In this document: positions 8,637-16,828 of the stretch, in pieces
Numbering within the stretch: the first letter of the stretch is position 1
How the letters are laid out: each line of letters starts with the position of its first letter
Source of the DNA: Spinactinospora alkalitolerans
GTDB taxonomy: Bacteria; Actinomycetota; Actinomycetes; Streptosporangiales; Streptosporangiaceae
Assembly: GCF_013408795.1 (NCBI RefSeq)
Contig: NZ_JACCCC010000001.1
Span: 2,418,001 to 2,482,000 of the forward strand
DNA length: 64,000 bases
Direction of reading: 5' to 3'
The notes under the pieces: generated by a model
What the model saw: only the letters and a program-made list of their open reading frames with translations
What the model was told of the DNA's origin: nothing
Databases searched by the model: none
Position numbers and translations under genes: made by a program

Positions 8637-8987
8637 CGGCCGGACCTTCCCTCCATGTCGTGGTGCGGCGCCCCGCACCGGGCACTTCCCGCGGAGAGGG
8701 AAGTCTTCGAACCTACCGGCCGGGGCACGGCCCCGCGACGGGTTTTCCGCCGCCCGGACGGCGGGAGGCGCCGGGCGGGAGCGGTTCCGGAGGACCCGTC
8801 AGCGTCCCCGGGTGCGTGAGAGCGCCGACCGGTCGCCGTCGCGGAGCGGGCCGCACCCCGACCGCGACGCGGCAGGGCGGGCGCAGGCCCGACAGGGCGG
8901 CCCGCCGCGCCGGGGCCGCCGTGCTGCGGCACCGCCCGGACCTCTGGCTGGCGCAGGACGCGGGGACGCCCGCTCCGACGACCGCCC
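8637..8987. other. intergenic region, no gene seen
   Basis: About 350 bases between two genes on the minus strand. All frames are Arg/Pro-rich low-complexity translations with no ribosome site or homology. The right part must hold the 3' end of the acetyltransferase transcript and the left part the promoter of the nucleotidyltransferase. No clear hairpin was found. Confidence 0.4.
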
Positions 8988-9515
8988 TCAGCCCCCGCCG
9001 CCGCGTGCCCGCTCGGTCGTGTCCAGCCGGATCCACACGTCCGGCGTCCCGCCCGCACCCGGGCGCCGCTCCTCCCGCCAGGCCGACCCGACGCACGCGG
9101 TGGCCACCCGCCGCCAGAACCGGGCGGCGCCGGGGTTCTCCTCCTGGAAGGCGATACCCCAGGGCCCGGGCCGCAGGCGCAGCAGCTCCAGGGCCGCCCG
9201 GTGGCCGACCCCCCGCCTGCGCAGCGCGCGGACCACGAAGAACGCGAAGATCGACGTCGCACCGTCGGCAAGGCCCCGTGTCAGCGTGAAGCCGGCGAGG
9301 GTCGGCCCGGAGCGGATCAGGTAGGCGCGGCGGTCCGGCTCGCCGAAGAACGACGGGAGCGCGTCGAAGGCGAACACCCCGTCGGCGTCCGGCGTGTAGC
9401 CGCGGAACTCCGACAGGTCGTGCCGTTCGAGCTGGGCCAGCCGCTCGATCACGGGCCGCTGGTCCTCACCCGCCTCGCAGACGGTGACCGCCGCGCGATC
9501 CGGTGCCGAATCCAT
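8988..9515 (-). CDS. GNAT family N-acetyltransferase
   Basis: A 175-residue acetyltransferase. The acetyl-CoA binding region is VVRALRRRGVGHRAALELL (near 92-110), matching the R/Q-x-x-G-x-G/A motif, and IAFQEENPGAARFWRRV near 122-138 is the conserved C-terminal part of the fold. FTLTRGLADG and SIFAFFVV give the central strands. Substrate unknown. ATG start at 9515; downstream on the same strand lies the RlaP-like gene, 350 bases away. Confidence 0.8.
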   Translation of the reverse strand: MDSAPDRAAVTVCEAGEDQRPVIERLAQLERHDLSEFRGYTPDADGVFAFDALPSFFGEPDRRAYLIRSGPTLAGFTLTRGLADGATSIFAFFVVRALRRRGVGHRAALELLRLRPGPWGIAFQEENPGAARFWRRVATACVGSAWREERRPGAGGTPDVWIRLDTTERARGGGG

Positions 9516-9567
9516 GAGGCCATGGTGACAGGAGGCGCCGGCGCCCCCCGACGCGCGGGGAAGGAAA

Positions 9568-11220
9568 TCACCGTTCGCTGACGGCGCCGCCGTCGTGGGC
9601 GACCCTTCCGCCGACGACGGTGGCTCCGACGGAGACGTCCTTGATCCTGTCGGGGGCGACGTTCAGCAGGTCGTCGGAGAGGACGGCGACGTCGGCGAGC
9701 ATGCCGCGCCGCAGCACGCCCTTGCGGCCCTCCTCGTGCACGGCGTGGGCCGAGCCGACGGTGTAGGCGTGCAGCGCCTGCAGCGGGGTGAGCGCCTCCT
9801 CCGGGGCGAGCGGCGCACCCGAGGCGGTGCGCCGGTTGACCATGTCGTGGATCCCGAGGATCGGGCTGCCGTGGGCCACCGGGGCGTCGCTGCTGCCGGG
9901 CAGCACCATGCCCGCGTCGAGGACGCTGCGCATCCGGTAGCACCGTCGGCTCCGCTCCGGACCCAGGGCCGCGAGCATGCCGTCGCCCAGCTCCGAGACG
10001 AAGCGCCCCTGCGGCACCGGGACGACCCCGAGCTCGGCCGCGCGGCGCACCTGGGCGTCGGAGGCCACGGCGAAGTGCTCGATCCGGTGCCGGGCATCGG
10101 CGCGGGGGTGCCGCTCCTGCGCCTCGGTGAGGATGTCCAAGACGGCCCCGATCGCGGCGTCGCCGATCGCGTGCGCGGCGACCTGCCAGCCGCACCGGTG
10201 CGCCTCGACGACCATCTCGCGCAGTTCCTCGCGCTCGAACTGGAGGAACCCGCGGTTGTCGGGGTCGTCGTGGTAGCCGCAGCACATGTGGGCCGAGCGC
10301 CCGATGAGCGAGCCGTCGGAGAGGACCTTGGTCGGTCCGACGCGCAGCCATTCGTCACCGAAGCCGCTGCGCAGCCCCAGGTCGAGGCCGAACCAGCGTT
10401 CGCCGGGCTGGAACAGCCCGAGGTCGCGCAGCACCGTCAGATAGGGCATGACGGTCATGCGCACCCCCAGCGCCCCCCGCTCCCGCGCGAGGTGGAAGGC
10501 GTGCAGGTCGACCGGCCCGTGCCCGATGTGCTCCACGGCCCCGATGCCCGGCTCGGTGGCGCTGGTCAGCCCCTCGGCCAGCGCGGCCCACGAGGCCGCG
10601 GCGATGCTCGCGACGATCTCCTCCACCGGCTCGGGGCGCAGCACGCGGGTGACCAGCGCCTGGGCGGTCTCCTGGAGCAGGCCCTCGGCACGGCCGTCGG
10701 CGTCACGCGCCACGTGGCCGCCCTCGACACCGGGCACCCCGTCGCGGCCCGGGTACCCGGCGCGCTCGAAGGCGGCGGTGCCGGCCACTCCCATGTGCCC
10801 GGACACGTGCTCCAGCCAGACCGGCCGCCCGCCGGCCGCGGCGTCCAGCGCGGCGGCGGTGGGGTGCGCGCCGATCTTGTTCTGGTCGTAGCCGGCCCCC
10901 CGCACCCAGGCGTCCCCCGGCAGTCGGGCGGCGTGCCGGGCGACCGCCTCGTAGAGCGCCTCCAGGGTCGGGACCTGCGAGGCGCGCAGGTCCAGGGAGC
11001 GCAGCCGGTCGCCGCGCATGCTCAGGTGGTGGTGGGCGTCGTTGAAGCCGGGGACGGCCGGGGCGCCGCCCAGGTCCACGACCCGGTCGGCGGCCGCGCC
11101 TGCGACCTCCTCGTCGAAGCCGGCGATCCGCCCGGCGACCACCCCCATCGTCTGAGCGTGCGGGCGCCGCGGGTCCAGCGTGGTGAACCTGGCGTTGGTG
11201 AACAGTGCGTCGAGTCGCAT
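9568..11220 (-). CDS. YtcJ-type amidohydrolase
   Basis: A 550-residue metal-dependent hydrolase of the amidohydrolase-3 (YtcJ/NfdA) family. Metal ligands are visible: DAHHHLSMRG (His63-65 region), AHAIGDAAIG, HRIEHFAVASD and SSDAPVAHGSPILG, with the carbamylated-Lys-type region near the centre. The C-terminal ADVAVLSDDLLN is the typical beta-sandwich tail. It lies 50 bases downstream of an MFS transporter gene on the same strand, so the pair probably imports and hydrolyses one compound (an amide, formamide or cyclic imide, by family precedent). A divergent LysR gene is the likely controller. Confidence 0.85.
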   Translation of the reverse strand: MRLDALFTNARFTTLDPRRPHAQTMGVVAGRIAGFDEEVAGAAADRVVDLGGAPAVPGFNDAHHHLSMRGDRLRSLDLRASQVPTLEALYEAVARHAARLPGDAWVRGAGYDQNKIGAHPTAAALDAAAGGRPVWLEHVSGHMGVAGTAAFERAGYPGRDGVPGVEGGHVARDADGRAEGLLQETAQALVTRVLRPEPVEEIVASIAAASWAALAEGLTSATEPGIGAVEHIGHGPVDLHAFHLARERGALGVRMTVMPYLTVLRDLGLFQPGERWFGLDLGLRSGFGDEWLRVGPTKVLSDGSLIGRSAHMCCGYHDDPDNRGFLQFEREELREMVVEAHRCGWQVAAHAIGDAAIGAVLDILTEAQERHPRADARHRIEHFAVASDAQVRRAAELGVVPVPQGRFVSELGDGMLAALGPERSRRCYRMRSVLDAGMVLPGSSDAPVAHGSPILGIHDMVNRRTASGAPLAPEEALTPLQALHAYTVGSAHAVHEEGRKGVLRRGMLADVAVLSDDLLNVAPDRIKDVSVGATVVGGRVAHDGGAVSER

Positions 11221-11270
11221 GAGGATCCCCCGTTTCTGCGTGTCTGCGGTGCTGCTTCTGCCGCGGGCCC

Positions 11271-12569
11271 TCAGGCGCCGCTCGCCCGCCGGGCGGCCAG
11301 GCGCCGGGCCAGGACCAGTACGCAGGCCACGGTGAGCAGCAGGAGCGTCACGTAGTAGCCGGCGACCGCCCACGGCGAGCCGTCGCTGGAGGTCAGCAGG
11401 TACTGCGCGACCAGCGGCGTCGAGCCGCCGATGACCGACCCGCAGAACTGGTAGGCGACGGAGATGCCGGTGTAGCGGACGTTGGCCGGGAACACCTGGG
11501 CGAGGAAGCCGGCCAGCATGGCGTAGTAGGCGGAGCCGGTGACGATGCCCAGCGCCAGACCCGCGGTGATCAGCGCGGGCTGGGCCGTCATGATCAGCAG
11601 GAACATCGGGACCACGGCGACGATGTTGCCGATCAGCGCTCCGGCCATCAGCCGCACCGTGCCGACGCGCTGGGCGATCAGCGCGGCGGCCGGCTGCCAG
11701 AGGAACTGCAGGACGGAGACGGCCAGCAGCACGTAGATCATCGTCTGTCGGGGCACCTGCAGTTCGGTGGTGGTCCAGGACAGCACGAAGGTGTTGGTGA
11801 AGTAGGCGGCGGAGATGCCGATGGCGCTGGCGCCGATCGCCAGCAGAACCAGACCCCAGGAGGAGCGCAGCACCTCGACCAGGGGCGCCTTGACCACTCC
11901 GGCCTGCCGCCTGGTCTCGGCGAAGTCCGTCGACTCCTCGACCTTGACCCGGATGACCAGCCCGACCACGACCAGCACGGCCGACAGCAGGAAGGGCACG
12001 CGCCAACCCCAGGAGAAGAATGCCTCGTCGGGCAGGTAGCCCACGACCATGAAGACCAGGGTGGCCAGGGTGGCGCCGGCCGGCGATCCCTGCTGCACCC
12101 ACATCCCCGAGATCCCCCGGCGTTTCTTCGGTGCGCTCTCGGTGGCCATGAGGACCGCTCCGCCCCATTCGCCGCCCACGGCGACGCCCTGGACGAAGCG
12201 CAGCGCCACCAGCAGCAGCGGCGCGGCCAGCCCGATGGCGGCATAGGTCGGCAGCAGGCCGATGCCGGTGGTGGCGACCCCCATCATCAGCAGCGTGACG
12301 ACCAGGGTCTGCTTGCGGCCCAGGCGGTCGCCGATGTGGCCGAAGACGATTCCGCCGAGAGGGCGCGCCAGGAAGCCGACCCAGAAGGCCGCGAACGACG
12401 CCATGGTGCCCGCGGCCGGGCTGACCTCGGGGAAGAAGAGGCGTGCGAAGACCAGCGCGGAGGCGGTCCCGTAGATGTAGAAGTCGTACCACTCGATGGC
12501 GGTGCCGACGAACGAGGCGATCGTCGCCCGCCGCGTTCGCGAGCCGACCGGGACGTCGGTCGTGGTCAT
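11271..12569 (-). CDS. MHS-family MFS transporter
   Basis: A 432-residue twelve-helix transporter of the metabolite:H+ symporter family (ShiA/KgtP/ProP-like). Signatures are FVGTAIEWYDFYIYGTAS (near 19-36), GHIGDRLGRKQTL between helices 2 and 3, and RFVQGVAVGGEWGGAVL. It should import an organic acid or similar solute with protons. The downstream amidohydrolase suggests the solute is its substrate. It is transcribed divergently from the LysR gene at 12709. Confidence 0.88.
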   Translation of the reverse strand: MTTTDVPVGSRTRRATIASFVGTAIEWYDFYIYGTASALVFARLFFPEVSPAAGTMASFAAFWVGFLARPLGGIVFGHIGDRLGRKQTLVVTLLMMGVATTGIGLLPTYAAIGLAAPLLLVALRFVQGVAVGGEWGGAVLMATESAPKKRRGISGMWVQQGSPAGATLATLVFMVVGYLPDEAFFSWGWRVPFLLSAVLVVVGLVIRVKVEESTDFAETRRQAGVVKAPLVEVLRSSWGLVLLAIGASAIGISAAYFTNTFVLSWTTTELQVPRQTMIYVLLAVSVLQFLWQPAAALIAQRVGTVRLMAGALIGNIVAVVPMFLLIMTAQPALITAGLALGIVTGSAYYAMLAGFLAQVFPANVRYTGISVAYQFCGSVIGGSTPLVAQYLLTSSDGSPWAVAGYYVTLLLLTVACVLVLARRLAARRASGA

Positions 12570-12635
12570 GGGGACCCCGGATTCCGCTCAGGACCTGCCC
12601 CGGAAGGGGACGGCCGTTGTCCGAAAGATGAACAG

Positions 12636-12670
12636 TGGACAGTCTGGGCACCCAGCGGCTATACAGTCCA
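12636..12670. promoter_or_regulatory. possible LysR binding region
   Basis: In the 139-base gap between divergent genes, TGGAC (12636-12640) and GTCCA (12666-12670) form a spaced inverted repeat inside the only AT-richer part of the gap. LysR regulators usually bind such dyads between themselves and their target. The arms are short, so the call is tentative. Confidence 0.35.
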
Positions 12671-12708
12671 ATACTCAAAAAGTCGGCCGTTCATGCCTGG
12701 GAGGCATT

Positions 12709-13590
12709 GTGGAACTGCGGGTGGTCAACTACTTCCTCACCGTGGTCGACCACGGGTCGGTGACGAGCGCGGCCAAACAGGTCCGCGTCGCCCAGCCCTC
12801 GGTTTCGCGGCAGCTGCGCACCCTGGAGCGGGAGCTGGGCGTCGAGCTGTTCCAGCGGGGGAGCGGGCCGCTGCGGCTGAGCGCCGCCGGCGAGCGCTTC
12901 CTCCCCATCGCGCGCGACCTGGTCGGGCGGGCATCCCGGGCGCGGGAGCTCATGCGCTCGGTGGCCGAGCAGCGGCGGGTGCGGCTGCGGGTGATCTGCC
13001 CGCCGGCCACCGCCACTCACCTGGTGGCGCCCTTCGCCGCGCAGCGGGCGGCCCCCTTCGCCGATGTGCTGCCGCACCAGCCCGAAGCGGTCTTCGACCT
13101 CGTCGCCGAGGCAAAAGGCGACCTCGGCATCAGCACCGTGCCCCCGCCGCCCTCCCTCGCCTCGATCTACGTGGGAGCCGCGCCGTTGTGGGCGCAGATG
13201 CCGCCCGGCCACCCACTGGCCGGGCGCGGTGAGGTGGACCTCGCCGAGCTCGCCGACGCGGCGCTCGTCCTCATGGGGCGGGGCAGCGCCGTGCGCCGCA
13301 TCTTCGACGCGGCCGTGGTCGGCGGGGAGCACACGATCGACCCGGTCGCCGAGCCGAACTCGCCGATCATGGCCCAGGCGCTGGCGGCGGCGGGGGAGGG
13401 CGTCTGCGTGGTCTCCGACCTCCCCTCCTTCGGCCTGTGCTCCGCGCGGATCCGCGGCCCCGAGGGCCTACTGACGTTCTCGCTGTACGCCGGCTGGGAC
13501 CGCACCCATTACGCGCACGCCGAGATCCGCCAGGTGCTGGGCGAGCTCGCCGACTGGATGGCCGAGGTCCACGAGCCCCGCGCGCGGTGA
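12709..13590 (+). CDS. LysR-family transcriptional regulator
   Basis: A 293-residue LysR regulator. The N-terminal winged helix-turn-helix is clear (NYFLTVVDHGSVTSAAKQV, then QPSVSRQLRTLERELGVELF at residues ~23-45). The rest is the periplasmic-binding-like effector domain. GTG at 12709 is preceded by GGGAGG, and starting there puts the DNA-binding domain at the very N-terminus. It is divergent from the MFS/amidohydrolase pair and most likely controls it in response to the imported compound. Confidence 0.88.
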   Translation: MELRVVNYFLTVVDHGSVTSAAKQVRVAQPSVSRQLRTLERELGVELFQRGSGPLRLSAAGERFLPIARDLVGRASRARELMRSVAEQRRVRLRVICPPATATHLVAPFAAQRAAPFADVLPHQPEAVFDLVAEAKGDLGISTVPPPPSLASIYVGAAPLWAQMPPGHPLAGRGEVDLAELADAALVLMGRGSAVRRIFDAAVVGGEHTIDPVAEPNSPIMAQALAAAGEGVCVVSDLPSFGLCSARIRGPEGLLTFSLYAGWDRTHYAHAEIRQVLGELADWMAEVHEPRAR

Positions 13591-13844
13591 CGCCCTGGAG
13601 CGGGCGGAACGCGGCCGCGGGCGCCCCGGGTCGGCCGATCCCGGCGGTGCGGGCGCTCGGGGCCGCCCACGTGCTGCGCGGCTCGCTCGAAGCGCTCAAC
13701 CCCGATGCGGTGCGGCTGGCCGATCGGCTCCGGGCCGAGCTGGGCGAGCACGCCTACCGGGCCGCCTACCGGCAGGGCCGCGACCTCGACCGGGCCGGCG
13801 CGCTCACCCTCGTCGCCGCCCAGCTCGGCACCGAGGCGGCGTAG
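13587..13844 (+). CDS. small protein resembling the C-terminal tail of AfsR/LuxR-type ATPase regulators
   Basis: An 85-residue protein whose GTG overlaps the LysR stop (GTGA). The part AVRALGAAHVLRGSLEAL, then RLRAELGEHAYRAAYRQGRDLDRAGALTLVA, resembles the end of the tetratricopeptide region in large AfsR/LuxR-type ATPase regulators (A-x-G-R-x-L pattern). It may be a remnant of a much larger gene, or a small stand-alone protein coupled to the LysR gene. I cannot tell which. Confidence 0.5.
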   Translation: MTPWSGRNAAAGAPGRPIPAVRALGAAHVLRGSLEALNPDAVRLADRLRAELGEHAYRAAYRQGRDLDRAGALTLVAAQLGTEAA

Positions 13845-14204
13845 CCGGGGCCGAGGTCCCGAGGGGTGTTCTGAGGTTTGCGGTGGTTCTCTCGCTGATC
13901 TCGACCTTGGGTTTTATCCTCGGCCTCGGGATGGAGTAGGCGCGCGGGTAGGTCCCCTCCACCTCGATCCCAGGGGGGCGTGTAGGCCATCCCTCCTTGG
14001 GTCGAGGCTTCACGACCCCCAGTGGCCGAGGTTGAAACTCACGTTGACCTTGTGGGCGTTATTTCAACGTCTTCAGGCCCCACAAGGTCAAGATCGGCGC
14101 CAAAGGAGGCGCGGCGCGGCCCCGGCGCGCCGGGTGCTCGGCGCGCGTCCGCCGGGGTAGGGACGTGGGCGTACCGGTCGCGCACCGCGCCGGAAGGAGG
14201 CGCC
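13845..14204. other. non-coding gap holding repeat copy B and the leader of the VIT1 gene
   Basis: No gene is supported. Most of the gap (13876-14106) is a copy of the dispersed intergenic repeat. The last hundred bases contain the leader and ribosome site (GGAAGGAGG) of the metal transporter gene. Confidence 0.6.
13876..14106 (+). repeat. interspersed intergenic repeat, copy B
   Basis: The most complete copy. Modules in order: an outer left arm (TCTCGACCTTGGG then TTTTATCCTCGG, 13900-13923); a GGATGGAGTAGGCGCGCGGG core; an inner arm AGGGGGGCGTG; the opposing inner arm CACGACCCCCAG (14011-14022); the opposing outer arm GGCCGAGGTTGAAACTCACG (14024-14043); and a right-end module TTCAGGCCCCACAAGGTC then AAGATCGGCG (14072-14099). 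The arms are mutually complementary, so the RNA or single strand would fold as nested stems. Core and end modules recur at 4.6 and 34.5 kb, the end module at 33.2 kb. Confidence 0.75.
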
Positions 14205-15302
14205 ATGGGAGCGGGAGACGACGAGGAATCGGAGCCGCCGTTCGGGCCGTCGCCCGCGATGCTGCGGCGGTGGCGCCGCCTGCTGGCCGACGAGCAGGAG
14301 GCCGCCCGGGCCTACCGGGAGCTGGCCTCCCGCCGCTCCGGTGAGGAGCGGGAGATCCTGCTCGGGCTGGCCGCCGCGGAGGAGCGCCACGTGGCGCACT
14401 GGGAGGGCCTGCTCGGCGAGGACGTCGGCAGGCTGCGCCGCGGTACCCCGCGGACGCGGCTGATGACCTTCCTCGCCCGCCACTTCGGCTGGGTGTTCGT
14501 GCTGGCGCTCATGCAGCAGGCCGAGAGCCGGCCGGTCTACGACTCCGACTCCGACGCCCCGCCCGCGATGGCGGCCGACGAGCGGATCCACGGCGAGGTC
14601 GTGCGCGGGCTCGCCGCGCGGGGGCGGGCCCGGATGTCGGGAACGCTGCGCGCGGCGGTCTTCGGGGCCAACGACGGGCTGGTGAGCAACATCGCGCTGG
14701 TCCTCGGGGTGATCGGCGGCGGAGCCGGCACGCAGACCGTGCTGCTGACCGGGCTGTCGGGGCTGCTGGCCGGGGCGCTGTCGATGGCGGCCGGGGAGTA
14801 CATCTCGGTGAGCTCGCAGCGCGAGCTGCTGGCCGCCTCCACACCGGACGAGGCCGCGCGGGCGTCGTTGCCCGCACTCGACGTCGACGCCAACGAGCTC
14901 GCCCTGGTCTACCGGGCGCGGGGGATGCCGGCGGAGGAGGCCCGGCGGCACGCCGACGCGGTGCTGCGCCGCGAGCACTCCGGTCCGGCCCCGGCCGTGT
15001 CCGGCTCCGAGGGCGCCGACGTCGTCGGCAGCGGGATCGGCGCGGCGGGGGCCAGCTTCGCGTTCTTCGGAACCGGTGCGCTGGTGCCGGTGCTGCCGTT
15101 CCTGGCCGGGGCGGAGGGCCTCGCCGCCGTCGTGGCGGCCGGGCTGCTCACCGGGGTCGCGCTGATGCTCACCGGCGGAGTCGTGGGGGTGCTGTCCGGC
15201 GCGCCGCCGCTGCGTCGCGCACTGCGCCAGTTCGCCATCGGCGCGGCCGCCGCGGCACTGACCTACCTGCTCGGACTGGCCTTCGGCGCCACCCTGGGCT
15301 GA
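14205..15302 (+). CDS. VIT1/CCC1-family transporter with N-terminal ferritin-like domain
   Basis: A 365-residue fusion. Residues ~20-110 look ferritin-like: RLLADEQEAARAYRELA, then AAAEERHVAHWEGLLG with the E..H..W metal-binding pattern. Residues ~145-365 are the VIT1/CCC1 iron/manganese transporter: AVFGANDGLVSNIALVLGV, LSMAAGEYISVSSQRE and hydrophobic helices near the C-terminus. Related fusions (MbfA-type) export or sequester Fe2+/Mn2+. A membrane location is expected. The ATG is preceded by GGAAGGAGG. It appears monocistronic, with structured elements on both sides. Confidence 0.85.
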   Translation: MGAGDDEESEPPFGPSPAMLRRWRRLLADEQEAARAYRELASRRSGEEREILLGLAAAEERHVAHWEGLLGEDVGRLRRGTPRTRLMTFLARHFGWVFVLALMQQAESRPVYDSDSDAPPAMAADERIHGEVVRGLAARGRARMSGTLRAAVFGANDGLVSNIALVLGVIGGGAGTQTVLLTGLSGLLAGALSMAAGEYISVSSQRELLAASTPDEAARASLPALDVDANELALVYRARGMPAEEARRHADAVLRREHSGPAPAVSGSEGADVVGSGIGAAGASFAFFGTGALVPVLPFLAGAEGLAAVVAAGLLTGVALMLTGGVVGVLSGAPPLRRALRQFAIGAAAAALTYLLGLAFGATLG

Positions 15303-15631
15303 TGATCGGTTGCGGCCGTCGAGGCCGATCGGGACGAGGAGCCTTCCGTCGGCCGTGTGGGGCCGCACAGCAGACCTCCGGTCACCGGACCGCAACCGAT
15401 CCCGCCGGGCGCACCACCCGACCACTGCGAACCTCGGGAAGTACGGCGGCACCCACGCCACCACGGTCAGCACGCAGAAGGCGAAGAACCACGCCCTGAA
15501 CACCGCCGACCGCGCGGTCGGGCGCCGCCTCCACCGCGCGGTCGGCGTCCGATCGGTGCGGCCGGGCATGCGCGCCGCGTCCACGGGTAGTCGGCCCGGC
15601 GTCGGCTCGGTGCTGCGTGCGGGGGGTGGGA
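15303..15631. other. intergenic region with structured DNA
   Basis: No gene is supported. A 98-base inverted-repeat structure begins just after the VIT1 stop. A minus-strand frame around 15584-15430 would encode a short hydrophobic stretch (RAWFFAFCVLTVVAWVPPYF) but has no ribosome site and no plausible end. A GCGCGGTCGG sequence occurs twice near 15520-15545. The right end carries the ribosome site of the GT4 gene. Confidence 0.45.
15304..15401. repeat. 12-bp inverted repeat enclosing ~74 bp, after VIT1 gene
   Basis: GATCGGTTGCGG at 15304-15315 is exactly complementary to CCGCAACCGATC at 15390-15401. It begins two bases after the VIT1 stop codon. It may act as a long-range terminator stem or be the termini of a small mobile-element relic. 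The enclosed bases contain a smaller GTGTGGGGCCGCAC hairpin. Confidence 0.5.
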
Positions 15632-16828
15632 ATGCGGGTATTGCGGCTGTGCTCGGTTTTCGAGGTGCCGCCGGGCGTGCTGGAGGGGCGGGGGCGCCGG
15701 TTCGATCCCGTCGGGGGGATGCAGAACCACACCGCCCGGTTGAGCGAGGAGCTCGACCGGTTGGGGGTGGCGCAGACGGTTCTGACGACCCGGCCGCCCG
15801 GCGCGCCGACGCGGGAGCCGCTGGGGAGCCGCGGGCAGGTGGTGCGCCTGGGCCTTCCCGTGCCGTGGGCGCGGCAGATGTACAGCCTGCCGGCGGCCGG
15901 ACGGGTGCACCGACTGGCCGCGGACGCCGATCTCGTCCACGCCCACCTGGGAGAGGACATCGCCGTGGTCCCGCTGGCCCTGCTCGCGGTCAGCCGGCGC
16001 CGACTGCCGCTCGTCCTGACCGTGCACTGCAGCGTGCTGCACACGGTCACCGCCGACGGGCCGCGTTCAGCGATGCTGAAACTGCTCGGCGGCCGGATGG
16101 AGGCCCTGGGGCTGGCGCGCGCCGACGCCGTCATCGTCCTCACCCCGCGCACCCGGCGGCTGGTCCGCGGCCTGGGAGTGGCGCGGGAGAAGGTGTCCGT
16201 CATCTCCTCCGGGGTGGCCGAACCCGCGTTCGCCGGCGGGACCTCCGGGCCCGATCCGCTGGCGGGCGTGCCGCGGCCGCGCGTCCTGTTCCTGGGGCGG
16301 CTGCACCGCCAGAAGGGCGTCGACGTCCTGCTGCGGGCCTTTTCCCGCATCGCCGACCAGGGCGCCCACCTCGTCGTGGTCGGGGACGGGCCCGAGGCGG
16401 CGGGCCTGCGTGCACTCGCCGACCGGCTCGGCGTGGCCGCGCGAGTGCACTGGCGCGGTTTCGTCCCGCACGAGCAGGTCCCGCCGATACTGGCGGCGGT
16501 CGACGCGCTGGCGCTGCCTTCGCGCTACGAGGAGCTGGGGACGGTGCTGGTCGAGGCGCTGCGGGCGGGAGTGCCGGTGGTCGCGGCCGACACCGGCGGC
16601 ATCCCCGATGTCATCGAGGACGGGGTCACCGGCCTGCTGGTGCCCGCGGAGGCTCCCGAACCCCTCGCCCGCGCGCTGTCCGGGCTGCTGGGGGACCGCG
16701 ATCTCGCGGCCCGGCTGGCCGCAGCGGGCCGGGCGCGGGCGGCGCGCTACCGGTGGGACCGGCTCGCCCGGCAGGTCCTCTCCCTCTACGCCGACCTCGT
16801 CCTGCCCGCCCGGGTGGAGCCGGTATGA
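15632..16828 (+). CDS. GT4-family glycosyltransferase
   Basis: A 398-residue GT-B fold glycosyltransferase. The N-terminal domain contains GGMQNHTARLSEEL (acceptor side) and DLVHAHLGED; the C-terminal nucleotide-sugar domain has VLFLGRLHRQKGVDVLL, VVGDGPEAAGLRAL, ALPSRYEELGTVLVEALRAG (the E-x7-E motif) and ADTGGIPDVIEDGVTGLLV. ATG at 15632 was chosen with a G-rich site upstream; a GTG 15 bases earlier is possible. Its stop overlaps the next GT4 gene (ATGA). It probably adds one sugar to a cell-surface or secreted glycan. Confidence 0.9.
   Translation: MRVLRLCSVFEVPPGVLEGRGRRFDPVGGMQNHTARLSEELDRLGVAQTVLTTRPPGAPTREPLGSRGQVVRLGLPVPWARQMYSLPAAGRVHRLAADADLVHAHLGEDIAVVPLALLAVSRRRLPLVLTVHCSVLHTVTADGPRSAMLKLLGGRMEALGLARADAVIVLTPRTRRLVRGLGVAREKVSVISSGVAEPAFAGGTSGPDPLAGVPRPRVLFLGRLHRQKGVDVLLRAFSRIADQGAHLVVVGDGPEAAGLRALADRLGVAARVHWRGFVPHEQVPPILAAVDALALPSRYEELGTVLVEALRAGVPVVAADTGGIPDVIEDGVTGLLVPAEAPEPLARALSGLLGDRDLAARLAAAGRARAARYRWDRLARQVLSLYADLVLPARVEPV

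Noticed and set aside
11221-12678. Extending the amidohydrolase frame upstream through the MFS gene
   Set aside because: The added part is the shadow frame of the MFS transporter; the ATG at 11220 matches the family start.
15520-15545. Direct repeat of GCGCGGTCGG near the GT4 leader
   Set aside because: Short and GC-rich; likely chance in this composition.
15430-15584. Minus-strand frame with a hydrophobic stretch (RAWFFAFCVLTVVAWVPPYF) after the VIT1 gene
   Set aside because: No ribosome site, no recognisable family and the frame runs on antisense to the VIT1 gene; a relic of a membrane protein is possible but not supported.
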